Below are positions 33,346-43,420 of a stretch of 64,000 nucleotides of DNA, piece by piece. Numbering within the stretch: the stretch's first letter is position 1; the number at the start of each line of letters is the position of its first letter. Source of the DNA: Thermoascus crustaceus (lineage: Eukaryota > Ascomycota > Eurotiomycetes > Eurotiales > Thermoascaceae). A program made the translations under genes and the position numbers. Under the pieces are notes generated by a model. The model worked only from the letters and a program-made list of their open reading frames with translations. It searched no databases and was not told the DNA's origin. Where the stretch lies: positions 1,786,153 to 1,850,152 of the forward strand of contig BCIC01000003.1 in NCBI GenBank assembly GCA_001599835.1. Reading direction: 5' to 3'.

Positions 33346-35679
33346 TCACAAATTACCCATACTCGACCAACCATCGACACTGCGAAGGAAATCCTGACCC
33401 TGGGAGAAGAAGTTTTCAGCAAGTATGGAGAACTCGTCATTGGGCAAGTCTAGCTGGGTCGTCTGTGTAAAACCAGGAACAACCGGGCGGCTAGAAGCCG
33501 ACGAGACAAAATCAGAAGGTCGAGTGGTCTGGTGTTGTGTGGCCTGCGGCGAAAGCCGTGTAGGTTCAGGCAATGGCGACGTGCTCGACACTTCGGCGGC
33601 AGAATTGACTGGACCAGAGCGAAGAGATTCACCAAGGAGGTGTCTCGCGGAATCGGAGGAGCTGCTTGAGGAGTACTCAAGAATCTCCCAAAATCTGGAA
33701 AGATCAATTAACAAGCTCTTATTCTGAGAGCCCTGGGTTGGCTGATACGATGCCGTGACGGCACCCTGTAATCCCTGCAACTTATCCGCCTACGGGCATG
33801 GAAACTTTTAGTCCGTGTAAATATGTGAATTGAATGTATTCCGCAGGAATGCCATACCAATTGCTCCATATGGGGCCACTGTCCCCCAAACCCGCGCACA
33901 AAATCCACACATCTGGAAAACCGGCTTTGTTTCTCTGTCCTAATCGTGAGGTCCTCTGTGAAGCTTAGTTGCAGCTCAATTGTGGCCACCACCGCAGCAC
34001 TGTAGCCCAAGAACGGGTCAGATACTTTGAATTGTTTTTCTTCAAAGAACTTGATGAAATAGATTATCCAGTTTGTATGAGAGGAAATCAGATCAGACGT
34101 ATGCTGGAGAAAGATCTCTGGGATAGTACTGCGAAAATTGCGAAGACTGAGTGACAACAGAAGAGGATGATTGAGGAGACACAGAATTGTATGGTATAGA
34201 AACTGGGTCAGGAGCCAAGGACCCCAGTAGTCGCGGTTTGATTCAAGCTCTTCGACTGATCTGTCCTCCAGAGCGGCGTACTTGAATCGATGCGTGTAAG
34301 GCACCCGCGTCTCAAATTCCATCTGGAAGGCTATGATTTTCGAATATTCAGATTGCGGGGACCAGGGTGGTAAATTGCCTGGCTTCCCATGGCGCCTGAC
34401 ATACCTCATCGTCTTTGAGAATACTTCACTTAGCAGGATCACATAGCCAACAATTCCTTCGTCCCATGTGCAATTTGTTTGGCTTAGTCCAATTGTTGTG
34501 TTATCCATCCGAAAAGAGTCCGATGATTTTCCAGTGCTCTCTGGGAAAGGAGGGAAGCTCTCTTCGGAGAGATCAAGAATACTAAATTTTTCTCCATGAA
34601 GGCGTTTCAACAGACAGATGCTCCAGAAACAACGTCTGCGTTCTTCACGAGCGATTTCAGTTAAGTCTAAAGAGACCTCGGAGCCTAAGTTGGCGCACTG
34701 AGCCAGGTTCATTGCTAGGCTGCTGTGGATGCTTGAACGATGAGGATTGCCATCTGTATTTCCAAGTTAGCGTTTAGTTACAGCCGCGTGCAGTAGAATA
34801 GCCCCCACTAGTAAAGTCAACAAGACTTAATAGACATAGACATTGTAATGTTGACAGCTCGACTGGACCTTCCAAAACCCTCCTGATAACTAGGGTACGC
34901 GCTGCCTCCGCATAAGTGTTGACAAGGTTCACGAAACGTTCGTTATCTCGACAAGACTCTTCATCAAAACGAATACTTAAAGCAAGCATTGCGTAGATGA
35001 TCTCAGGATCACGCTTCTCAAGACTGTTAATGAAGCCACCTCGATGAAAGAGCGGAAGCGGCTGACAATCACAGTAAAGCAAGTATAGCTCAGCTATGGA
35101 AGTCACCTTTTCCCAAGGAGGCAGCTTTCTGGTCGAAATTTGTGGCCCATCCTGAAAGGGAATACCAGAAACACTACCCCACGAGGTTGATCGTGGATTA
35201 TTCAAACGTTGCTGTCTGCATTTTTTCACAGAGTCAGTATCATCCTCTCTGGTTGAGATGCAGTACACTTACCCCAGGGTCTCGAGCACCTCTGTAACCT
35301 TGGCCTCCAGCCTGGAAAAGCGATCCTCCTTTGAAATGGCTTAGTTGGCTTGCTAAAGTCAAATTCAAAGAACAACGCATTCTATCTCACCGATCCCTGG
35401 GAAGCGGCAGTATCTGAATCTCTTGCCGCAAAAGTCCTCTCTAGTGGAGGAGATGTAGTGTTTTTATTTCCGGGTGAGTTCCGTCTCCCTCTGGCGTACA
35501 CGCATACTTGGCGTAAGCGCGCACAGTACGAGCATACAGGCTGCTCGCCTGGACATTTAATCTTTTTCCGCCTACAGCATCGGTTACGGATAAATCTAAG
35601 TAGACAGATCTTGAGGAATAACTGACCGACATGGTTCACAGGCTTGGCGCACTCGTTTGGTGCGTCGCTCAGGAGGCAT
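33346..35679 (-). CDS. Zn2Cys6 fungal-specific transcription factor
   Basis: Nuclear DNA-binding regulator of the Gal4 type. Exons by eye: 35679-35627, 35571-35391, 35328-35273, 35215-34809, 34753-33858 and 33789-33346, giving 678 aa with every joint in frame. The binuclear zinc cluster at residues 14-41 has the exact spacing C-x2-C-x6-C-x6-C-x2-C-x6-C (C14, C17, C24, C31, C34, C41) and is split by the first intron. A short coiled-coil dimerisation piece follows (FSRLEAKVTEVLETL), then the fungal TF middle homology region (LPLFHRGGFINSLEKRDPEIIYAMLALSIRF; AREERRRCFWSICLLKRLHG). The C-terminal about 140 residues are Ser/Pro/Gln-rich, possibly activating. It sits beside IDO/kynureninase and is a candidate local regulator; no target is proven. 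A 17-G tract lies 62 bp upstream of its ATG. Confidence 0.85.
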
Positions 35680-36397
35680 TCGATCTAGAATCAGATGGAT
35701 AACTTCCTGTAAGCGTCAGAATTGAGGGAGATGAAAATGAGGGGGGGGGGGGGGGGGTTATACCTGTCGGTATGAGGACTCGCTACCTGTTTCGACAGGA
35801 ACTTGTCACTTAGGCACCTTGTATGAACTTGACCTGTTGCTACTCTATTAGGAAAGAACTCACTCCCCTAGCAGTGCGATGCAGCACAGTACATCTCACG
35901 CAGAAAGATCTATGGACGGCGAGCCTCGAAGATCTTATATGCAGGGTAAAACTTCCCCGCAGTGCTTCCGCGCGGGCTCAGGTACTTGGTTCACCAAGGC
36001 CGGGGAAGGCTAGAAGAGAAGGAAAATGTGCAGCTCAGGGCGTGTGTGATCCATCCAATTACTTGTCGGGATGCCAGCGCTTTGCATTTGGTCTATCCAA
36101 ATGCTCACCGCAACGGCGGCGCATGTTTCCAAGCGCCAAGTAGCCGATCTTTGCTGCCTCCTAAGCCTCCCCCAGGAGTACTTCCTACGTAATGGAAGCT
36201 ATGCATGTACCCGTCATTAAATCAAATCGTGGCATATTCCACATCCCTCCCCGTCAAAGGCTCTGCCAGAGGCAGGCGAGAAGAGTCGAGATACATCCTG
36301 TTTAACGAGGCTTACGAACACTGTCTCTACCGTAGCAACTCTCAGATCAGGACAGAGCTATTAATAGTAGACATATTACAAGATAAAACGATACAAT
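35680..36397. other. Intergenic; TF promoter and F-box gene 3' side
   Basis: About 720 bp with the 17-G homopolymer near its left edge. I see no credible coding frame; the frames at 35823-36192 and 36205-36414 are short and uncharacteristic. Confidence 0.45.
35741..35757. repeat. Run of 17 G
   Basis: Seventeen consecutive G on the plus strand (C on the coding strand of the TF gene), 62 bp upstream of its start codon, so within the promoter or leader. It can fold as a G-quadruplex or i-motif, and its exact length is error-prone in any assembly. Confidence 0.9.
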
Positions 36398-37446
36398 TTA
36401 CCAGGAATACATAACAACCTTCCGTTCCTCGAAGAACCCAACATCCTTTTTCCCCTCACAACTCGCTTCCCACAGCTTCTGCGCCTGTCTACACCATCGA
36501 AAATGTTTCAGAAATCCCTCCCTCGAATAGACCCGATCCCGGCGCTTTTTCAGCGCGATCTGGCACCCTTTACAACGCACACCATTTTCCACTCGGCCAT
36601 TAGTATTATTACTATCATTGTCATTACTTTTATTCATCAGGTCCAGATACGGCAACGCAGTCGCGGCCATAAACCGGTAAAGAGGCGACTCCACCATCGC
36701 TCCCATGCTGATCATATTCCCCAATCTGTTGTACCCCTCAGGGTTGCCCCAACACTCCAGGAGCAAAAGGATATGTTCTCGAGCGACGAGACACGTCTGC
36801 GCCTCGTACAGCCTCTCATCCAGAAAATATACTGGGAACGGTCGTCAACACGGGGATCAATTCCTGGATCAGCTCCAACTGCATGAGGACCGGCGTGACG
36901 CGAAGTTGCGGCACCGTCGGTGAGTGGATGCACGAGAAGCAACACCGAGTGAAAGTAGGGAGGAAGATGAACCCGTCGAAGGCGCCGCAGAGAGTACAAT
37001 CCCGCGTGCAAAGCGCCGTGTAGAGGTCGCGGATGGTGTAGTACGACACGACCCCGGTCCTCAGGACGGCGCGGAGGGTCCCCAGTGCGTGGTCGCCCAC
37101 GGAGCGGTACTCGTTCAGCGTGCCAGCCACTTCGCGCGCGCATGCTGACCTGGCGGAATTGGAAGAGGGACGCAATGTCCATGTGGAGGCAAATCTCGTG
37201 GAGGATCTCGAGGGGGAGGGTATCGAGGATCCCGAGATCATTGGTGAATGGCCTGGGGAAGCGCCGTGGCATTGAGGCTTTGACATCCACGTGGTCGCGC
37301 AGGTTGAGCCAGACCACGGCCGGGTCGAAGTCTTTGCGGTGGTAGGAGGCGATGCGGACGATGTCGTCCGCGTGTCGGCTGTCGAAGAGGTATTCCTCCT
37401 CCTCGGATTGGGCTGAGTCGGACAGGTCAGACATTGCTTGTCCCAT
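36398..37446 (-). pseudogene. F-box protein gene broken by two frameshifts
   Basis: Three successive minus-strand frames together form one fungal F-box protein of about 350 aa. Frame one (from 37446) gives an acidic N-terminus and the F-box LDTLPLEILHEICLHMDIAS, FQFRQVSM. Frame two continues AREVAGTLNEYRSVG, SYYTIRDLYTALCTRDCTLCG, FIFLPTFTRCCFSC. Frame three continues LDERLYEAQTCLVAREH, LECWGNPEGYN, VRCKGCQIALKK, REGFLKHFRWCRQAQKLWE. The changes fall in a CG-repeat at 37132-37143 and between about 36816 and 36850; each corresponds to one extra base. No GT-AG intron of normal length bridges either site. F-box proteins link substrates to SCF ubiquitin ligases; the target is unknown. Sequencing error in the CG run is the main alternative for the first break. 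Confidence 0.65.
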
Positions 37447-37894
37447 TGGATGCCTAGATCCAGCTCAGTGCCTTATCGTTAAGTATCCAGTAGTATAGTT
37501 AGCTGTGTTCATGGTCCCTATGTGGATGTACAGTACTCGCCATGAACTTTACGCAAAGACCAGTCTACTTGATGTTGACGTGTCGTCTCTGCCAAGACGT
37601 GTCAATATTGCAAGTTCTCCTGCTCGTGCTAAACGGAGGACATTGAACTTCAGCAATGATTTGTTTTTGTAAGTATTGGAATTGGTTCCTTCAAGATCAT
37701 TCCGCTGGTTCTCTTAATGCAATTAGCGGTGAGTCGGTTCTGCGTTATGGACCACTTGGGTGGTCTTATCTTATCGGTGTGCTCTTGCCTCATACTCCGT
37801 ATTATTTCTACTTTCCAGACTTAAATTCATCAAGTGGTAGGTTATTATACCAGAATGCTACAGCTTTGTAGTCAACGGGGCAGCCTTAAATTTG
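37447..37894. other. Intergenic, nothing seen
   Basis: About 450 bp, AT-rich, between the start of the F-box gene and the 3' end of the oxygenase gene, both on the minus strand. The short plus-strand frame at 37656-37871 has no recognisable content. Confidence 0.4.
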
Positions 37895-38963
37895 CTACCC
37901 AACCACAGCAGCGACAGGAGCCTCGTTCAACTCCGACCTGTAGTTCTTCCCCGTATTCTGATCACGCCACACACCCGCATCTATCGGAGGATACATTTTC
38001 TCTTCCGCAGGAGATAACGTGATCGGATCGATCGTCGTCTCCGGGTCCGGATGAACGAAGAACGGAATACAGCACCTTGCAGGTAGCACTACATCCCTAG
38101 CAACTGACGGAGGAGCAACGACCCGATGCCTTGTAGACCGCACCCGGTTATTCGTTAGCCGCTGCAGCAGATCACCAATATTGACGAGCACCGTGCCCGG
38201 TATGGGCGTCGCGGGTTTAAACTCGCCCGTGCGAAACGGGTCGACTTCAAGCCCGCCGATACTGTCCTGGAAGAGCAGCGTGCAAAGCGCGAAATCCGTG
38301 TGCGGCATGATGCGCGCGTGGCCTTCCCTCTCGACCTCGGAGCACTCGATGGCCGGGTAGTGGAGGAGACGGAGCTGAAGGTCTGCATGGGTGGTGATGC
38401 GGTCGAAGAAGTCGTCGTCGCCTAGCTTCACTGCCATGGCGAGGCAGCGAAGGAAGTTCAACGCGAGATAGAGGCACTGGGCGTAGAATTCGTCCAGTGT
38501 CTGTCGGAACCCTGGCATCTCGTCTGCGGAGGGGCATAGAGCGTTGACGAAACGGCGATGCTCATAGCACTCCTTGTGGTCACGGCTGCCGTTGGCTTCT
38601 GCGCCATCAGCAGTGTATCCCTGGTTGACTTTGGGGTCGTTCAGTTTCCCATTTTAGTTTCTGTTCTAGCGGGTGCTGGAAGAAGCGCTTGCTCTGTGGC
38701 TCTTCGTTAGCAGGACTCGTGATACATCTCATCTTGCTCATAAACGCCTTGCCCCGCGATCAAAGTAGTCAAAATTGCGGGCTGTAAGATACCAACTCAA
38801 AGATCTCATCGACTCGTGACTGGCTGATGCCATGGTCTTTCAGATAAACCCAGCCGATGGTCGCGAAGGCCTCGTAGACCTCATTGGCGACTGCAAGGCG
38901 GTCCTTGTGGTCACCATTCAGGAAAAGGTCAAATGAAACGACTGTGATTTCAGCTATGCTTGG
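37895..38963 (-). pseudogene. 2-oxoglutarate/Fe(II) oxygenase, damaged copy
   Basis: Isopenicillin-N-synthase-like oxygenase of the DIOX_N/2OG-FeII_Oxy type. The N-terminal exon (to 38793) reads ITVVSFDLFLNGDHKDRLAVAN, VYEAFATIGWVYLKDHGIS; an intron with a CTAAC branch joins it to SKRFFQHPLEQKLKWET at 38693; one extra base near 38642 then breaks the frame before NDPKVNQGYTADGAEANG. The remaining frame runs intact to 37895 with the iron ligands HTD (in MPHTDFALCTLLFQDS) and the distal His (RSTRHRVV). The co-substrate-binding R-x-S is changed: ARCCIPFF where ARYSIPFF is usual. No ATG precedes the first exon: a TAG stops the frame at 38964-38966 and no upstream exon is evident. So a missing start, a frameshift and a lost motif residue point to a pseudogene. 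Confidence 0.7.
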
Positions 38964-40355
38964 CTATTCTGCTCTGTTGCCTGTAAACGAGTCGATATCA
39001 ACCTTGATTAAGCGGTGCCGTTAGTGTTGATTATATGTAGTGTCATAACACGCTACGGTTATATAGTAAGTAACAGAATCGATCACTTGATCCCTATCAG
39101 AGACTGAGATCTCAGGTATACAATTGATATTTATGAAAGCAGATATGAAATAGAACGTGATATCAGCGAAAGTGGGGTCGATAAGGAGCGTGCAGGGCTG
39201 GAAGACAGCCCCTGCAGTCAAAGTTGGGGAAGCCCGCTTTCTATGGACCAACAGGAAACATCTGAAAAGAATGATCGAGAGTTGATAATAACAGACATGG
39301 AAAACTTTAATTCAGCTTGCCGGTCGTCTTATCTTTACTTGTTTTGGTTATCCAGTTAACCCGTGCGTTTATCGTGAGGCCGTATCCGTCACCGACATTC
39401 TCCGTGGTTGGGCATCAGATTGCCACCTGAAGATATAAGCTAGAAAACAAGCCGTTTGACCAAAGAGAAAAGTCAGGATACTAGGTATAGAAAACGGGAA
39501 GTTCGAAAGACACACTTAATTACTTTGAACAGTCAGAATTCAACTAATAAGCTATCCTCAACAGTAGTATGCAGTTCCTGGAGTATAAATGTAGACATCT
39601 TCAATCTTGTCTCCTGTTGTACCTCTCTTTCTTAGAACTTTCGCCGTTAATGCAATTATCTACCTGTCTATCAATTTCCGAACATGGCCCTTAAAAACTC
39701 TGCACTGCCAAGCGCCGTCTAATTCTCATGATAACGGTATACTCGACCAGGAAGGTACGGTTCGTATACTTCTCGGACAAACTCGGCGGATGTCATCCCC
39801 CCTGGCCCTATCCCACTAAGCCCAGGAAGGTTTAGCGCAAACGGGAGATCACCCCACTAGCCTATCAGCCTGAGCAACCAAGCTTTTTCCACGGAATCCA
39901 CCTCGCGATCCCGAGGGATGAAAGCCGAAAATTCCTACATCACCCGGTCCCTCGGTGCCGGGCCGGGTCCGAGCTCGGGCCTGTTTCATGGACCCTGAGT
40001 GGAGTTACGTCAACACTACGGAGTCTGGCATGGCCAAAAAATAGCTCTCTCTACTAGAAGGGTCTCACTCTATATAAGGGGTGGTGACCCCCTTTCCCAA
40101 ACTGCCCCCTGTTTTATTTGATTTGAAATACCCGGAACGGGAAAGAGTTCATTTTATTCTAGGGGGATATAACCAGGGAATTCTACCCATCCTCTCTTCC
40201 TCTCCTCATCCTCACCGACCTTCCATAACATACTTCCCTGGTCTTCTATACAACAAACAGATCCACCTCGTCCAAACACGTCACACACACCCAACCTCAA
40301 CAAGTTGACCAAAACGAGCAAGCAATCAAACAAGCAGTCCAAGAAAAACGGCAAA
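38964..40355. other. Intergenic 1.4 kb; promoter of the small gene at its right end
   Basis: No coding frame supported. The left half is AT-rich and may contain the lost first exon of the oxygenase gene. The right half (39.8-40.35 kb) is GC-richer with a TATA box at 40071 and a pyrimidine-rich leader, typical of a strong fungal promoter. Confidence 0.5.
40071..40077 (+). promoter_or_regulatory. TATA box
   Basis: TATATAA followed by GGGG, 285 bp before the ATG of the 59-aa gene. A C/T-rich stretch follows (about 40090-40250), as in highly expressed filamentous-fungal genes with long leaders. Confidence 0.5.
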
Positions 40356-40535
40356 ATGACCTTCGGCGACAAACTCAAGAAATTCTTCAGCCTCAGTGCG
40401 CTGCGCGACCGCTGGGCGGAGTGGGCGCCACTCATGCCCGCCAAGAGCAACCTCGACGCCGAGTACAATTTCCCGTACGGGCGCTGGGCCGGACAGGGTC
40501 CGTCGGGACGGGATAAACACCTCCCTAGAGATTAA
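40356..40535 (+). CDS. Small conserved-looking protein (59 aa), unknown function
   Basis: Single exon, start in a good context (ggcaaaATGACC). The sequence MTFGDKLKKFFSLSALRDRW has an amphipathic basic helix; then WAEWAPLMPAKSNLDAEYNF and the end PYGRWAGQGPSGRDKHLPRD. It is Trp-rich, lacks a signal peptide or membrane segment, and has no Cys. Strong promoter features upstream (TATA box, pyrimidine-rich leader) and good codon usage argue for a genuine gene. The frame stays open to 40305 upstream but without an ATG. No family recognised. Confidence 0.6.
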   Translation: MTFGDKLKKFFSLSALRDRWAEWAPLMPAKSNLDAEYNFPYGRWAGQGPSGRDKHLPRD

Positions 40536-41998
40536 TTCATATCTCTGATGTCGATATGTCTTTCTGCTCTGCTCACCCCTTTCGAATCGAGTTTCGAGTG
40601 ACGACGTGACGTGATATGATGGCGTTCTCTTTCTACCTACCTGCATACCTTCTTAACCTAGGCGTTTGGTCTACGTGAAAAGACAAGGGATAAAAAAAGA
40701 CAGCCTGGAGTTTCCAATTTCTACCTCGACTTCGACTTCGATCTTCTTTCGACTTTATTTCGCTATGATCCCGCGGGTCCATACTTCCCTTTCTCTTCTC
40801 TTCATAATACGACACTTTATTTAATCGACCCATTTACCGTTCGACGCTGCAACATGCCTCTCCGTGCTCTGATGCAACATTCTCTCCTATCCTCTTCTCT
40901 CCGGGAAAATAGTATACCGTCGAACCGACGTTGAGCTGTCTGCGGGTCTACCACCGTACCAGTACCTGGTGATCACATAATGCGATGAATCACAGCCTCA
41001 TTCTCACTCTCACCTCCCTAGGAGAGGGAGGTGAAATGAGCCAAAATGAGTGTGGAAGCAGACAGCCTCACATACCCCATTCCTCGCGAAGAGATTCCGC
41101 TCCGACAGGGAAACGTGACAGACGCAACACACTACACGTTTTTTGAACCCTGGATCTCCCGAGGAAGAACAAATCTAAACCAAGAAAAGAAGACATGGAA
41201 GGATAAGAAAGAGAGAGAGAGAGCATGACAGGTGCCACACCACATAGCAAAACAAACCAAACCATGCCCAATTGTTAAACGGCATTCCCAATGTGGCTGT
41301 GGATGTGGATGCTCGGACATTTTTTCAACGTTTTAACAAGATTTTTATTTTTTTATTTTATTCTGATGTAGATAGATAGGGTATTTATTTATCTAATATG
41401 GGATTCATTTTTGAAATAACAGCACAGAACGTACACTACATGTACGTTCGTTAGGTAGATAAAGCACTTACGTTCCGCCTCACGAACAAAGTAACAGACA
41501 AATAAAATCAACGGATAAGGAAGGTCGTCAACATTATTACATCATATCAGATGAGGTAGATAGCTTAGGTACCTTGCTTTTCACGTACTTCCTTAGCTAT
41601 ATCTATACCTAAGATACAGTACTTTGGTAGGGGCAGGTTTGCGGGAGGCGCAGGTATATGCGAGACTCAGACTTGTCTAAGTCGCGCATAAATATAGAAA
41701 TACACTTCTCTTCCTCTATAGAATCTCTTTAGGTAGCTCGTTATACGTCTACTCTACGCTACGTCTAATATAGATGAATTCCCCCCCCCCCAACGGAAGT
41801 AGACAAGGTTTAGTTAGGTGCCTGATTTTAGATTAGACTCTCCACCATGCTTTCTCTCCAAAACAGAACAGATACATAACAGCGGCCCAGCACATCGACC
41901 CTAAAACCCCCTCCAACAATCTAAACCTGTTCAAGAAGAAGAAATCCTAATAGCGAGGAAGGAGGCAAAGGGAAAAAAAATAAAAATGAGAAAGGAAA
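40536..41998. other. Intergenic 1.5 kb, nothing coding seen
   Basis: AT-rich, with a C11 run at 41781-41791, GA repeats near 41210, and TAGGTA palindromes. The short frames in 41046-41320 are unsupported. The right end lies downstream of the minus-strand 5S gene and includes its T-rich terminator (about 41960-41998 read on the minus strand). Confidence 0.5.
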
Positions 41999-42117
41999 AC
42001 CTACAACAGACGGGATTCGCTGGTGGTCACCCACCCAACTACTAACCGCCCGGCGTGTGGCTTAAGTACGGCTGAGCGGACGGGAAGCCCTGTTTTCCAC
42101 ACCCTATGGTCGTAGGT
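41999..42117 (-). rRNA. 5S ribosomal RNA
   Basis: On the minus strand the 119 nt begin ACCTACGACCATAGG and read GTGGAAAACAGGGCTTCCC, then GTCCGCTCAGCCGTACTTAA, then GCCACACGCCGGGCGGTTAG, GGGTGGGTGACCACC, AGCGAATCCCGTCTGTTGTAGGT: the Pezizomycotina 5S sequence. The ends pair (ACCTAC with GTAGGT), closing helix I. A T-rich stretch follows as a Pol III terminator. In filamentous ascomycetes 5S genes are dispersed as single copies, as here. The internal A-box and C-box promoter is part of the gene. Confidence 0.97.
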
Positions 42118-42372
42118 ATTGGACCGTTTCTGGCAGTCAACTTTTATAGTGTACATACTATTTGGTACCTTACACAAGACGTGCCTCTGTGTTCTGTCAT
42201 TGGGTGAGATAAAACAGAGGACGGTGGTAAATACAAAGCACAATTTCATATATATGTATATTCATAGATCTATCTCATATATCATTTTCTTTCTCTTTCT
42301 CTATATATCTAGTCTTTATCTTCTATCTCATAAATACTAGGTACATTAAATGCATAAGTTCAGACAGCTAGT

Positions 42373-43420
42373 TTACTCCTTCCCGTAGATCTTCACCCGC
42401 TCCTCAACGGGCTTGTACTGCTTCTCACCAGGCTGGCCGGCGGGGGCGCCAAAGACCAGCTGCGCGATGAGCCGCCAGTCGCTGGGGACGTTGTACGCGC
42501 TGGCGACGGGCGCGTCGATGATGGGGTTGTAGTGCTGCAGGGTGGCGCCGAAGCCGAGGGACTCGAGGCCGGTCCAGACTGTGCAATTTGTTAGTGGGGG
42601 TTCTTTGGAAGCGGTTTATTCTGGTTGGAGCTTGACAAGGGCCTGGGACGTACGGTAGTACTGGTGCATGGCGTTGGAGTGCTCAGCCCAGGGGCCGAAG
42701 TGGTCCTTGTACAGGGCGAACTTCTCGGACAATGGGGCGATGTGGGCGGGGTCTTCGTAGAAGAGGATCTACAAGTAAACAAGTCAGCATCTCCCCTATA
42801 TCTAAACATTTCTGACGGAAAGGGGGACCTACAGTGCCAACGCCGGCCTTCAAACCCTGCAACTTCGGCAGGGTCTGGTTCTTCCACATCTCCTCGGGGA
42901 TAGCACCGGTCTTGACCAGCCCGCCAAAGGCATCGATGATGATGTCCCACAGCCTCTCGTGCTCCTTGTGCAGCAGGACCACGAGACGGGTCGACTGGGT
43001 GTTGAACGAGCTGGGAACGTGCAGGATGGCGCTGTTGACGAGCTCCTCGATCTTTGAGTCCGGGACGGGGCTCTTGTTCGAGAGCTTGTAGTAGGTGCGG
43101 CGGGCCTTGGCCAGCTCGATGAGCGTGTCGGTGGGAGTCTGCGCCATTGCGACGGCGGAGGTAGAGAATCGGGTCGTCGAGGATGAGGAGAAGGTTCGTA
43201 CGGCAGAAGCAGAAGACAGGAAGGGTGATTTGGGGGAGGAAAAGGAGGATGAGGAGAAGGGGGCCGTGAGCCGCGCGGGGCTCACGCCTGTAGATATAGT
43301 AGAGAAAGTCGAGGTGGGGTGGTGGGCGGCCGACGACGTGGTGGAGCGTATCGCGGCCGCGACAGACAAGCTAGAACAGGACCGAAACAGCAGCCCGGAT
43401 GAAGCCATCGTGGTGGACAT
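42373..43420 (-). CDS. Nitroreductase-family protein (Frm2/Hbn1 type)
   Basis: FMN-binding nitroreductase-like oxidoreductase, cytosolic or mitochondrial. Exons 43420-42833, 42768-42654 and 42578-42373. Conserved core: RRTYYKLSNKSPVPDSKIEEL, ILHVPSSFNTQSTRLVVLL, LKAGVGT then ILFYEDPAHI, FPLYKDHF-like ALYKDHFGPWAEHSNAMHQYY, LWTGLESLGFGATLQHYNP, WRLIAQLVFGAPAGQPGEK, KPVEERVKIYG. Two ATGs are possible: 43420 (302 aa) or 43147 (MAQTPTDT, 211 aa, the usual family length). The extra 91 residues contain no Asp or Glu and many Ser and Arg, ending RTFSSSSTTRFSTSAVA, a credible mitochondrial presequence. Yeast relatives act in lipid signalling and stress; the substrate here is unknown. Confidence 0.92.

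Noticed and set aside
36816..36860. Intron explaining the second F-box frame change
   Set aside because: The only GT-AG pair in the right phase range would be about 20 bp, far below any fungal intron.
28835..38963. Full secondary-metabolite cluster
   Set aside because: No polyketide synthase, NRPS, terpene cyclase, P450 or transporter is present; only the tryptophan enzymes, a TF and two broken genes.
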